In this document: piece after piece, positions 46,388-56,357 of the stretch | How positions within the stretch are numbered: position 1 is the stretch's first letter | How the letters are laid out: every line of letters begins with the position of its first letter | Assembly (NCBI GenBank): GCA_021030915.1 | Contig: JAGEMR010000043.1 | Coordinates: 148,541-212,540, forward strand | Length of the DNA: 64,000 nucleotides | From: Astrothelium macrocarpum | Lineage: Eukaryota; Ascomycota; Dothideomycetes; Trypetheliales; Trypetheliaceae | Direction of reading: 5' to 3' | Translations under genes and position numbers: made by a program | The notes under the pieces: model-generated | Told to the model about the DNA's origin: nothing | Seen by the model: only the letters and a program-made list of their open reading frames with translations | Database searches by the model: none

Positions 46388-48067
46388 TCATTTCTTTGCA
46401 TGATGCAAAGTAATGGGTACTCCTTGCCCCGGTGTTCCCACGATTTCCGCCTTGTGAAACTGTTCGCTCCAGTTTCCACGATATTCCAAGCCTACATACC
46501 GCTGCAGCAGCCGTACCATCACAAAGCTCATTTCTGTCAAGGCAAAATTCTGGCCCACGCATATCCGAGGCCCGCCATTGAACGGCACATACTGCCAGGT
46601 CTTGGGGCTCCAGTAATCCCAGCGCTCAGGTGAGAAGGTGGCTGGATCCGCGAAGTCAGCCGACGTTGGCGGATACAGGTCTGACCTACGCTGCATAGCA
46701 AGCGTGGAGTATATGATCCCGTCACCTCTTACGACGGCAATGTCGGGCTGACCTGCATGACCGGGAAGTGTAGTGTTGGCTAGTGCGAAACGGACATTGA
46801 AAGGAACTGCCGGATATAGTCGGAGCGTCTCATTGATTGTGTGAGTTAGGTACTTCATGCTCTTCAGGTCTTCATACGTGGGCATCCGTTCTGGACCGAC
46901 TACGTCTAATGTCTCTTGGCGGAGCTTCGCCCAAATTCTTGGGTACCGAGAAACCTCGTATATTGTCCACGAAAGTGTGGCAGCTGTCGTATCGCGTCCT
47001 GCAAGCAGCACTGCAATAACCTGATCACGAATGACTTTAGGGTCTCGAGTATGGCTGGCGAGCGCATGAAGAAAGGAAAAGTCCTTTTCGGAGCTGGACA
47101 GCTTGTCGAGCTGCCATTGTGGCAAGGCGAGGGTGCGATCGATAAATGGAATGATGAAATCTTCAATAACCTTGATGCCGCGCTTATACGAGCCATGCGG
47201 TACAAGATACTCGATAGGTCTATATTAGCATCCCGAGTCAGCTTCGAATTCCCTCACCATCTGTGCTAATTAATTATAGCAACAGTCGAGAGGAACGTAC
47301 GCGAGCACAGTGAAGAGCATCTGCATGCGTTGCACGTGCGAGAAAGCCTCAACAAATTTGGCTTGAGGGTTATTCAAGCTATCAATGCTATTTCCAAGCA
47401 GAAAGTCTGTTGTCACATCAAGTGTCATGCGGTAAAATAGGTCCATGATATCAAAGGTCTGCCCTGACTCTGGAAATTTGCTCATCATGACACTCGTCCA
47501 TTTCTCGAATATGTCAAGGTCACTAACCCGGCTCTTCATAAACATGGGCCTGATAAGGCTGCGGCTCTGGGCCCATTGTTCGTGATCAGTCGTGAAGATG
47601 GAGTCTCCCAGAAAAGGACTCCAAATCCGATGGAATTCCGGCCCTTTTCCAAAATCCGCGAACTTGCCGGTGAGTATGGTTTTGATATGTTCAGGCTCGC
47701 GCGTAATGAAATAATGTGTGCCTCCGGTCAATGAAATCTGCACGCAGTTTGGGCTTTCAGTGGTGCCCTGATCCACCATCTTATTAAACCAGTCCAGAAG
47801 TCGGTTATCTAAATGGGCTTTGCCCCCTTTAATGAAGACAGGAAGAGCTAGTCAAAGGTAAGAACTACTTTCAAGAACACTTGATCAGGAATGAAATAGA
47901 CTACCAGTGATGGCATTACTTGCCAGTGTTGGGGCAGACGCCCCTCCGATTGACTTCCAGTTACGTGCATAGTTAATCTTCACCCATATTTGCACAATAA
48001 TGATACAAAAGAAGACAAAGATAACGACGGAAAGGGGACTTGTGTACGTAAAAGCTTGATCAAGCAT
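46388..48067 (-). CDS. Cytochrome P450, CYP52-type alkane / fatty-acid hydroxylase
   Basis: Three exons: 48067-47905, 47847-47301, 47219-46388; introns 57 and 81 nt; 513 aa. The N-terminal anchor is SVVIFVFFCIIIVQIWV. CYP52 marks are DFGKGPEFHRIW, LGDSIFTTDHEQWAQSRSLI, RPMF, DLFYRMTLDVTTDFLLG, I-helix LLAGRDTTAATLSW (Arg-Asp-Thr-Thr at ~312-315), ETLRLYP with ExxR at 367-370, PERW, and the haem loop FNGGPRICVGQNFALTEMSF with Cys457. CYP52 enzymes omega-hydroxylate alkanes and fatty acids in the ER; paralogs also occur in biosynthetic clusters. The sequence appears fully functional. Confidence 0.92.
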
Positions 48068-50229
48068 GACTGTACCGTGCCGTTACAGATGTCGTCCAGC
48101 ATTTCAAGCCAGTGCATGTTTTAACATGGACATTGCTTTTCTTTATTACAGAAGTATCCGAGGATCTTCACAAAGTGTGGCATGTGAATTGTATACTTCA
48201 TCTATTCTGGTGTGGCATCCTTCCCCGCAATTGGTACGAGGCGTTGGTATATAAGCCGTGCCAGGGAGCAGAGGTCCAACCATCTTCGGCCACTATATTA
48301 GTGCATTACCTTACCAAACCAAAACCAGAACATGAATCTGAAGCTGAGATGAAAACATAAAAGGACATTTGTGTCACCTTTTGACGCTGAGGGCGCGACC
48401 AAGGCCATTTCTGCTGCCATTCTGTTAATCGTCTTTCTATGTTACACACCTTGGTGCAAGGTTCCCCTTGCTCAGCAGCGACGGTGATCGGAGCAAACCA
48501 GTCGCATAGAGCAGCATTTTGTTATGCTGGACCGAGAGCATTCTTAGAATACATTCTCTGCATAGAAGACCTACTAAATGATTCAATCGGAGATTCCTTC
48601 CACCTTAGAGGGCAGAAAAGGTTTGCACAATGACTCCGTGATACGTCTTCCAATCGCATTTCTTTGCCAGTTATCAATCCCTAATATGAGACTCGCGCTC
48701 CATGCCCAGGCGATCTTCACGCATACGTGCAACTCAAATGCCACTATCAAAACATCTCGGGGAAAGAAAAGTCGGACTCGGGGCGTTTCTTGGGGTCTTC
48801 TTGGAATGAAATCTCAGAGACAGAAGTTAAACAAGAAATGGACTTACGGTGCAACCCTTCAAGCTTCTACCTACGCGCTAGATTAGGGATTATCAACTGT
48901 GCCTAGCCTTGCCCTCGCCTCATGCTGCGATCTTTGTATGCTGAATAGAAATCCTTTAAACAAGATTTTGTAAATGAGCTCCTGTTTGAAAGGTCCGTAT
49001 AGTTCTTCCCCAAGAACAGCCCACCTATCGGTATCTATGTATCCCGCGCAACATGTACCAGCCAAGTCCATTGACTTGGATTTCTCCTCTTTACTTTTGC
49101 TTGGATTGTCTTTTTCGTCGGCAGATAAAAGTGGTCGATTGTCCAAAAAAGGGTTCGATTGAAGAAGCCGCTCGTGCTGAGAAGCAAAACATAGAGAATA
49201 CTGTTTGCAATGCACGTGTAAGTAATTCTATCACAAATAAGTTTGCAGCCTTTTGCGCGAAAGTAGAATGATAGGGAAATGGGCGGAAGCACTTTGGGAA
49301 GTAGGGCAGCGTTGGGTCATGTGAAATTGCACCATACTTAGCATTGAACCGTAGTACATGAAGCGTTTATAAAGCAATACAACATAGAGGCTGTTATCAC
49401 GTTTTGATTAGAGAGGTTGCCTTGCGACTGAGTTACAGCATCCCGTCAAATATGTAGGTGAGGATTCGCACAGATCTTGAGAAGGCGTTCACTTCTTGCA
49501 GAGCTACACATCGAGCGATATGCTCTCTCCGAAAGACACAGAGCAGGATAGAGTGTGAGAGGCTCATGAAAAGGAAGATCGATCGTCAGCTTGTTAGTGG
49601 TAAGACATAAGGGGAGACCTGAAGGTAAACCCAACGATGATTGCCCACCGGACGAGTGCTTAGTCATCGCAACCTTATTCCATGCTTTTGGCCGTGGAAC
49701 AATCTGTTTCTTCTGCTTTTGACGTTGCTTTGGAACATTAAAATCGGATCCGCATCAGCATTATTCTTCTCATTCATTGTTTTCTGTTTGACTGCTTTAA
49801 GACTATTAAAATGGAGGGGCAGGCGATAGCACGTTCGGCCGTCTGGTTGTTTAGATCAACTACAAGGACGAATTGAATTTCTCGACAACGTATGACTATT
49901 TGGAGTCCAAATTACAACGATGATTTCTTTGGGACATGCGCTATAGGCGTTATCAATTCTATTCAAAAACTCCATGGTCGACTTTTGCCTGCAAGATAGT
50001 ATCATCCCATCTTTTCTCACACAAGTCCCCAAGAATCTCAGCGCGTCGACAGTGAGCAACTCGCTCTTGCAGAGCTGTTGGTATAATAACATACAAATGC
50101 CGTCATAATCAAGCCAGAAGCCTTCGGAAATTCGGTACTCAGTCTCGCAGAGAGCTTTTCCGACTGCGGTTATACGGTTCATCGACTCCGACCCATGCCT
50201 CATCACAGCTCCGCTCGGCATAGAGCGAA
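48068..50229. other. Gap of 2.2 kb, no supported gene
   Basis: Contains scattered ORFs of 60-125 codons on both strands. The longest, 49856-50221 (-), starts MPSGAVMRHGSESMNR and directly follows the stop of the weak gene at 50230-50892 on the same strand; it has no known relative and is not called. Confidence 0.4.
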
Positions 50230-50892
50230 TCAAGCCTCAACATCTTCCGTCCACGCAGCAGTCTTCCTCATCTCATCCCACTGATCTCTCTCATCCTCCT
50301 CTCCCTCTGCACGTAGCACATGCGCCGCCTTCCTCCACCTTCCCCTTCCGCAACGCCACCCTCTCCACCTACCCTTTGCATGCGTCGAGCCCTTCTCTTC
50401 CTTCCTTTCCTGTCCGCCCTTTGCAGGGATTGGACTCTCCCCTTCCCTCCGTCCCTCATCCCCCTTCTTGTTGGCTGGTCCCTTTTCTTCCGTGGCCTCT
50501 TCCTCTGCTTTCGCGTGCGCTACCCCCTGCTCCTGCTCCTCCTCCTCCTTCTTCTCCCCTTCTTCCCCCTTTGTGATTTCGACGACCCCAACAGGGGCTT
50601 CCGCCCACGTTACTGATGAGAGGTCCTTGTCTCTGCTGGCCCACAAACATGACAGCGCGGCGCGGGGACCGTGGAATCCTGGAGCGATTGGGTTAGTGGC
50701 AACGCAGGCATGCGTGGCGATGCTGATTGTGACGAGGACGCCCGTGATGGTTGCGACAAAGACGAAGAGGATTAGGCGGAGGTGGTGGGAGGTGCGGGAG
50801 CGCACGAGGCTGGGGGAGACGGGATGAGAAAGGCGGCGGGAGTAGAATGTTTCTGGCGGCTTCTCCATTGAGGGACGCGTGAAGGTGTGCAT
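50230..50892 (-). CDS. Hypothetical single-pass membrane protein with charged low-complexity tail
   Basis: A 220-codon ORF with an ATG start. Residues ~1-37 are basic and Ser/Pro/Arg-rich, followed by one hydrophobic segment (LRLILFVFVATITGVLVTIS) and a short region with Cys. About 120 residues of Glu/Lys/Arg/Gly-rich sequence follow (KGEEGEKKEEEEQEQG). The topology suggests a type II membrane protein. The tail comes from a purine-rich tract, so the downstream half could be chance. No family is recognised; a second ATG at residue 9 (MEKPPETF) is an equally good start. Confidence 0.4.
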   Translation of the reverse strand: MHTFTRPSMEKPPETFYSRRLSHPVSPSLVRSRTSHHLRLILFVFVATITGVLVTISIATHACVATNPIAPGFHGPRAALSCLWASRDKDLSSVTWAEAPVGVVEITKGEEGEKKEEEEQEQGVAHAKAEEEATEEKGPANKKGDEGRREGESPIPAKGGQERKEEKGSTHAKGRWRGWRCGRGRWRKAAHVLRAEGEEDERDQWDEMRKTAAWTEDVEA

Positions 50893-52177
50893 GTTCAGGT
50901 GGGTTGTAACTGGGGTTTTTACGTGAGGGCTGGCAGGGATAAGAGGGGTTTTAAGACTAGGAATTAAACGAAGAATGCCAAGAAGAATCAGAAAATGGAA
51001 GCTGATGAGCGGATATATGAGACAATGCTAAGAGGGTATATTGGAGAGGGTATGAAACGAATTGGGAGAGTTTAAGTAATGAGAGGCACTCTCTCGTCTA
51101 GCGAGAGACAATTGGTACTTTACAGCAATCAAGCAGAATTACAAGATAGAAAAGGAAATGCAATGACTTAACTATGAATTCAAATTGCTGAGTGTTAACA
51201 TTGTAGAGATGATGTTGGCAGGTACCCTTTTTTCCACCCCTAGTTTCGCGTTGGCAAATGGATTGACCAGTCTAGAGGACAGGCCACCAGCCAACAGTAA
51301 GTGAAAAAGGGACATCTGTGGGATGCCAGCGACTCAGTTTCGATATCACGGGTCATATGATCAGAAGAGAGCAGAATTTTTCGATTTCACTGCTTTTTGC
51401 GAATTGTCTCTAGCATTTGCGCTTCATTTCAACTGCGTTGATCTTTAACAGCCCATATACAGAGGTATCCGGTGAAGTCGGAGGGTGTGTTACGGCGTCC
51501 AATGACGTCGTCAAAGTGGCATTACTCCTTGGTCATGGATTATGACAGTTCATTCACAGAGGTTGTAACTTGACGCAATAACTTACCGGGTCTGACGAAG
51601 GTAGACACGTTTGTTAACCGAGTGGGTGACAAAAAAGTGTAGTACTACAACCAGGCGCCCCTCTACAAGATTGGAGTTTGAGACATCGATTTATCTGATT
51701 ATTGTGATCAAAATCGTTTCAAACGCATTGTAGAGTGGAGATGACCCTAATGAAAAGAGCATGGAGATTCCAGTACTAAAAGTTTTGGACACAATTCACT
51801 CGCATCGTACACCAACGCCACCATGCTGAGGGTCTCCCACATTATAGAACACGATTTTCCTTGATACAGAATTGGAATGGAAACGCTCCAAAATGGATAC
51901 TTCATATGCACGTCAGAAGCTGGAGTAAAATATACTGATTGTTCTACATAATCTTACAATATACAGAATATGTGGCAAGATCTCAACGACGTTCATGCTC
52001 CACGCAATTAACTGTGGTACAACAATGTGGGGAAACCCCCCCAAATGCACAATGCCCAACGCGGAAATGCATTCCCACTCTTACCAAAAAAAAAAAAAAA
52101 AACAAGCGGGCAGAGAAAATACCAATGATTCCCCATTTCAATGCTCCATGCCATCGGAGAGACCCCCATGTATCTAT
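50893..52177. other. Gap, no gene seen
   Basis: Upstream of the weak membrane ORF and downstream of SET9. It ends with the A-run listed next. ORFs on plus at 51939-52516 are mainly antisense to the SET9 3' end. Confidence 0.4.
52086..52102. repeat. Poly-A homopolymer (17 nt)
   Basis: Uninterrupted A-run just downstream of the SET9 stop; reads as poly-T in the SET9 sense. Confidence 0.9.
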
Positions 52178-54586
52178 CTACTCGTCCACAAACACCCATC
52201 CCTTCCATGGACTCGGCTTGTATTTGTTTTTCTCTTCCTTCTTCGGGCGCGCCGCGTCCTTCTTGATGACCTCGCGCCCGCTCTTCGTGAAGATCGGTTT
52301 TTCCACCTTGGGGGGCTCCCCGTGGCTTTTCGGCGGCCGACCCATCTTCGCGCCATTCTTCGTTGTGGTCTGCGACAGATAGATGGCTTTTTTGTGCGAT
52401 TTGCTTGCCAACTCTTTCGCCTTTTTGTGATGACCCTTCGTGATCCTGCCTTCCTTGATCGCTTTCATCGCGTCCTTGATGACTTCTTTTCCGTTCTTCT
52501 TCGACTTCTTCGTTGATCGCTCGTCTATATCAGTGTTGTCATCCTCGTCGGTTCGCATAGGAAGACCGTTACGCTTCCTCCGCTCGCTATCCGGACTCAA
52601 AAAGCGGTGCACAGTGCGGTGGTCTGTAATGCGCTCTTCGTCATCCTTTTTGTTCTCCCTGTCTGTCTTTGGCCAAGCGTAACCGTACAGCATCATGTGC
52701 CTCTCGCATCTTGGACACGCTGCACGAGTGAGATAGCCATCTTGTTGGACGAATGGCCGTTCGCAGCCATTCTCAAATGATGCGTAACATCCTGGTGGTT
52801 GATTTGTCTGTTGAGGAGCTTGGGCTTTGGACTTTGAAGGAAAAGGAACCAAAGTGGCAGCATCAGGGAAATGAAGAGCAGATCCAGCATAGGTATCATT
52901 GGTGCAAGTATTCCATCGTGAGTAGGCGAGGGAAAGGAGTGTAGGTGTCCTATTGTAATCACCTGGTCGGCGCTTGTTTGTGCCTTCACCACCATCTCTG
53001 GAGCTTTGAGAGGTGTTGTTATGAGGTAAGTCGGAGCTGGTCTCGGCACATTTGTGGGAGCTCGACGGTCGAATGGCTGATTGGTATCGGGTTCGTCGGC
53101 GCTTGACGATGGTTCTAGACGTGTCGTCGAATTCACACGTAGAGCTGAGATCTGTAAGCACCGATTGATTGTCAAGGTTTTCGGCCTCGACTATTATCTC
53201 ATCGTGTGAGACGCGGATCCCGCATTTGGGAGGCAAAGATTGACGGGGTGCTTCGTCAAAAAATGATGGTGACGTCGCTGCTGTGGAATTGGTTCCCGCA
53301 CCATCAACGGAAAACGTTTGTGAAGACTCGCGTGCACCAGTATCAACCGTGCTGGAGCTGTCTCGACTGGTTTTTGAATAGACCATCATTGCACGTCTGT
53401 GAGGACTGAGCAAAGGTACTTCTTGACTACAAGCAATGGTCGCGGAAGGCAGCGGGCTATTACTTGAGTCGGAGCTGGTTCGCTCCATTTTGATAAACGT
53501 TTCGGTAGTTTGATCAACTTGCTGGCATGGTAACTCAAGGGTTGGAGTACCAATAGTATCGACTGGAGACACTTTGGTTTGCTTCGCAGCTCGATCGGAC
53601 TCGTCCGAGGAGTCTGAGGCGAAGGCAGCTTCGTACTTGCGTTTCTTTCGAAATTCATACGGATTGTCTTGCGCGTTTTCTCCTTGCTTCATCCCATCTT
53701 GGTTGTTTTCCTCCTCGTTGTCATCATCATTTTCATCATCACTGTCCCGATCCTTCTTGTTTGGATCCCATCCATTTCTCAGCAATCTTTCGCACGTGCC
53801 ACATAGGCATTCACAATTATCTTCCCCAAAGTAGTCTTGTCCGTAAGAGACTGTAATTTCTTCGTCAACCTGAATATCTCTGGTTGCTACGATCTGCATG
53901 CCATTTGATCCTCGAGTGGCCAATCGCGCGTTCGCATTACAGTCGTGATTCGCGAAACGAGCAGGTCCGAGGAAAAGTGAGGGGGTCTTTTTACGGCTCG
54001 ACATGACAATGCTAAAGTCGCGTCTTGTGACATCGAGCTGTTTCTCTTCTTCCTTGGTCATTGGGACCTGAATCCCGCTCAAATATTTGATCACATCCCC
54101 TTTCTTGATTTGTTTTTTGGCGGTGGCAGCGGCTTCAAAATTGGTGATGGTGTAGCGATTGGTCGTGTTGATCTCAAACGGGCAGTCTGGCAAATACATG
54201 TTTACGTATTTCCGGAGGTGACGCGTAAAATGTTCGCGTTCGGGGTCTGAGTCAAGACTGCGGAGATAGGCGGTCATGCCCTTGAGGTCGAGGATGTGCT
54301 GAGTAGCTTTGGCTGCATCTTTTCCGATAATGACAGTCTTGCGTAGAATGTCGGATATGTCTTCGTTCCGGATACTACGCATCCCCATGTACTTAGCACG
54401 GTTCTTGCGAATAGTTGTCCAGTAGTAAACCTGGGAGCATGCGGTCAGCGTCGCGAATTTGGCTTGAATCGAGCGACTTTGTAAACATACGCGGTCTATA
54501 AGCGCATCCGTAATAATGTCATCATGCTTGACGAGTGAAGATAAGGTCAAAGCCTTGCTTTTTGGTAGAGCAACTTCAAGAGCCAT
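52178..54586 (-). CDS. SET9: Histone H4 lysine-20 methyltransferase Set9 (KMT5)
   Basis: SET-domain enzyme that methylates H4K20, used in DNA-damage checkpoint signalling and heterochromatin in fungi. Exons 54586-54491 and 54430-52178; 782 aa. The 60-nt intron (54490-54431, gtatgt..ctgac..cccag) is a multiple of three and has no stop, so the unspliced frame is also open. Homology decides: ITDALIDR must join VYYWTTIRKNRAKY. The SET core spans about residues 115-235 with FANHDCNANARL (191-202) and VSYGQDYF (226-233), followed by post-SET Cys (NCECLCGTCE, Cys at 238, 240, 242, 245). The remaining ~530 residues are Ser/Thr/Asp-rich and basic at the very end (KSKKNGKEVIKDAMKAIKEG), probably for chromatin contact. 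It is divergent from uL14m. Confidence 0.95.
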   Translation of the reverse strand: MALEVALPKSKALTLSSLVKHDDIITDALIDRVCLQSRSIQAKFATLTACSQVYYWTTIRKNRAKYMGMRSIRNEDISDILRKTVIIGKDAAKATQHILDLKGMTAYLRSLDSDPEREHFTRHLRKYVNMYLPDCPFEINTTNRYTITNFEAAATAKKQIKKGDVIKYLSGIQVPMTKEEEKQLDVTRRDFSIVMSSRKKTPSLFLGPARFANHDCNANARLATRGSNGMQIVATRDIQVDEEITVSYGQDYFGEDNCECLCGTCERLLRNGWDPNKKDRDSDDENDDDNEEENNQDGMKQGENAQDNPYEFRKKRKYEAAFASDSSDESDRAAKQTKVSPVDTIGTPTLELPCQQVDQTTETFIKMERTSSDSSNSPLPSATIACSQEVPLLSPHRRAMMVYSKTSRDSSSTVDTGARESSQTFSVDGAGTNSTAATSPSFFDEAPRQSLPPKCGIRVSHDEIIVEAENLDNQSVLTDLSSTCEFDDTSRTIVKRRRTRYQSAIRPSSSHKCAETSSDLPHNNTSQSSRDGGEGTNKRRPGDYNRTPTLLSLAYSRWNTCTNDTYAGSALHFPDAATLVPFPSKSKAQAPQQTNQPPGCYASFENGCERPFVQQDGYLTRAACPRCERHMMLYGYAWPKTDRENKKDDEERITDHRTVHRFLSPDSERRKRNGLPMRTDEDDNTDIDERSTKKSKKNGKEVIKDAMKAIKEGRITKGHHKKAKELASKSHKKAIYLSQTTTKNGAKMGRPPKSHGEPPKVEKPIFTKSGREVIKKDAARPKKEEKNKYKPSPWKGWVFVDE

Positions 54587-55119
54587 GGTGGTTTTCTTTG
54601 CAGAATGCGTCGTTAAGAAATGGTGAATGGTGTGCGCGAAACAACTGCCAAGTAGCAGAGGACGAGAAGAAGATTGGCAAAGTGAGGATCGAGTGAAGGT
54701 TCAAGTCGGAAGAGTGAATGATGGGGCTAAACAAGTGGGCAAGGTAACAACGCGCCGCGTGATGCAATGCAAACAAACAATAGGGAGTGAATGGAAAGCG
54801 AAAAGTGAATAAGTGAAAAAGCGAGAAAGCGAAAAGGAGTGAGAAGTGAGGAGAGGCGCGCAGCTGAAAGGGTGTGGTGTGTGGTGTGAGTGGGCTGAGA
54901 TGCTAATGCATTCCCTCGCGCAGCATCGAAGGGGAGAGAGATGCTTCGGGATTGGGGGGGCTGGAGTTTGCCCATGCCACCAGATGCAAGGACCACAGCC
55001 CGGTCCGAATTATCTTCGCCTTCATCTACCGAAAACCAAGAGTACTCCCGTACCTCTCTCCGCTGCCCTCGCTTTCGCTGCCCTTCCGCTGCTGAACGAG
55101 AGGGAGTGCTGTGTTCAAC
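54587..55119. promoter_or_regulatory. Bidirectional promoter SET9 / uL14m
   Basis: 533 bases between the two start codons. Left half is purine-rich (aaagtgaataagtgaaaaagcg type repeats, 54790-54850), right half pyrimidine-rich. A G-run (about 54953-54960) lies near the middle. No defined motif can be claimed. Confidence 0.45.
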
Positions 55120-55657
55120 ATGATTCAGCTCAAAGTACGTACGCGTTGCCCTCCGTCAGCCATGCCTGCAGCCCGTGCTAATTTTGGACGTAGACAATGG
55201 TGAACTGCATCGACAATTCGGGCGCCGCCATCGTTGAGTGTGTCAAGGTTCTCAAGCAGAAGCGTCATGCAAGGATAGGTATCTACTCATCCCTCTCCAA
55301 TTCTTCCGCCTCATCTCCTACCCTTACCTTGTGCTCATCTCCTATCCAGGTGACCGCATCATTGCTGTCGTTCAGAAACAGCGCTCCTTTGGTCCGGAGT
55401 CAGGACCCGGCGGCTCAGTCTCCATTGCTGCTGCCAACAAAGTGAGACGTGGAGATATCAGACATGCGGTCGTTGTTCGCACAGCCAAAAAATACCAGCG
55501 ACCAGATGGAAGCGTCGTCAGGTTTGACGATAACGCCTGTGTTCTAATCAACAAGAATGGGGAGCCTATCGGAAGCAGACTGAATGGCATTGTGGGTTCA
55601 GAGCTGCGGAATAAGAAATGGTCTAAGATTCTATCATTGGCGCCGATGCACTTGTAA
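55120..55657 (+). CDS. MRPL38: Mitochondrial large-subunit ribosomal protein uL14m
   Basis: Core protein of the mitochondrial large subunit at the subunit interface. Exons 55120-55134, 55194-55278, 55350-55657; introns 59 and 71 nt; 135 aa. The first exon codes for just MIQLK. The uL14 signature is split over the exons: TMVNCIDNSGAAIVECVKVL, KQKRHARIG, then DRIIAVVQKQRSFGPESGPG, RRGDIRHAVVVRTAKKYQR, RFDDNACVLINKNGEPIGSR and the normal end KKWSKILSLAPMHL. No presequence is seen, as usual for uL14m. After its stop the same frame stays open for 171 codons (see next entry). Confidence 0.95.
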
Positions 55658-56170
55658 TTTGTCACTTCAAGACGAGTTCGGGCTACTCGTGAGGAGTGGA
55701 GAGCCAAGACCGAACAGATGAGAGATGGACATGGCAAGGCTCATCCGGACTACCAGTATCGCCTACATCTACACGGGATGTCTTTGAGCAAGGACGATAG
55801 GTCTACCCAAATCCACCCGACTGTTTTGAGATATAAGGATTGGCCTCGAAAACCTCCAGGAACAAGAAGAAGCGATAGACCAGAAACCGTACATGTTTTG
55901 TTACGTCTCGAATACCAGTATCAGCCTCGAAAGCCTGCAGAGAAGAAGAAGCGATGGACGAAAACCAAAGCTGCTGCGCTGGCCAAAGTACAGGCCGAGC
56001 AGGAGAACGCTGGAATTACAGAATGTCACTTTCCTCCTCGCAATGACCCCTCCACGCTCGTCACGGAAGATTTCATCAAGTCATGTCTCACTTTCCACCG
56101 GTTCTGGCGGACACGCACGAGAGAGCAGAGCGACGGATGGAAGCTGGCAGGATTGGTTGATTGCAACTGA
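55658..56170 (+). pseudogene. HMG-box-like relic (C-terminal half) with internal diverged repeats
   Basis: Directly after the uL14m stop the same frame is open to 56170. Its first part, RATREEWRAKTEQMRDGHGK followed by AHPDYQYR, looks like helix 3 and the end of an HMG box. Further on, YQYQPRKPAEKKKRWTKTK resembles the basic segment that follows fungal HMG boxes. The box's N-terminal half is missing, as uL14m occupies that place. The motif occurs three times in diverged form (HPDYQYR; YKDWPRKPPGTRRSDR; EYQYQPRKPAEKKKRW). At the DNA level 55846-55900 and 55926-55970 are clearly alike (cctcgaaaacctccag vs cctcgaaagcctgcag). It is probably a duplicated, truncated gene copy; expression is unlikely but unknown. 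Confidence 0.45.
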
Positions 56171-56357
56171 AGGCAGTGTGAATTAATTCTATTAACAAGC
56201 CTTGAATCAAATGAAATCGCCATTCTACTTGTCTCCACAAGGCAAGTTTTGATGAAACCGTAATCTTGAATAATGCAATGATCTGTATGCCTCTGCCCTA
56301 ACCCCAGTATACGCCATGTGGGTATCGTTCGTCCATCTCAAAGTCCGTTCGTTTATA

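Noticed and set aside
49856..50221. ORF on minus directly after the weak membrane ORF
   Set aside because: Looks fairly protein-like but has no family, signal or splice support; could be a further exon or chance.
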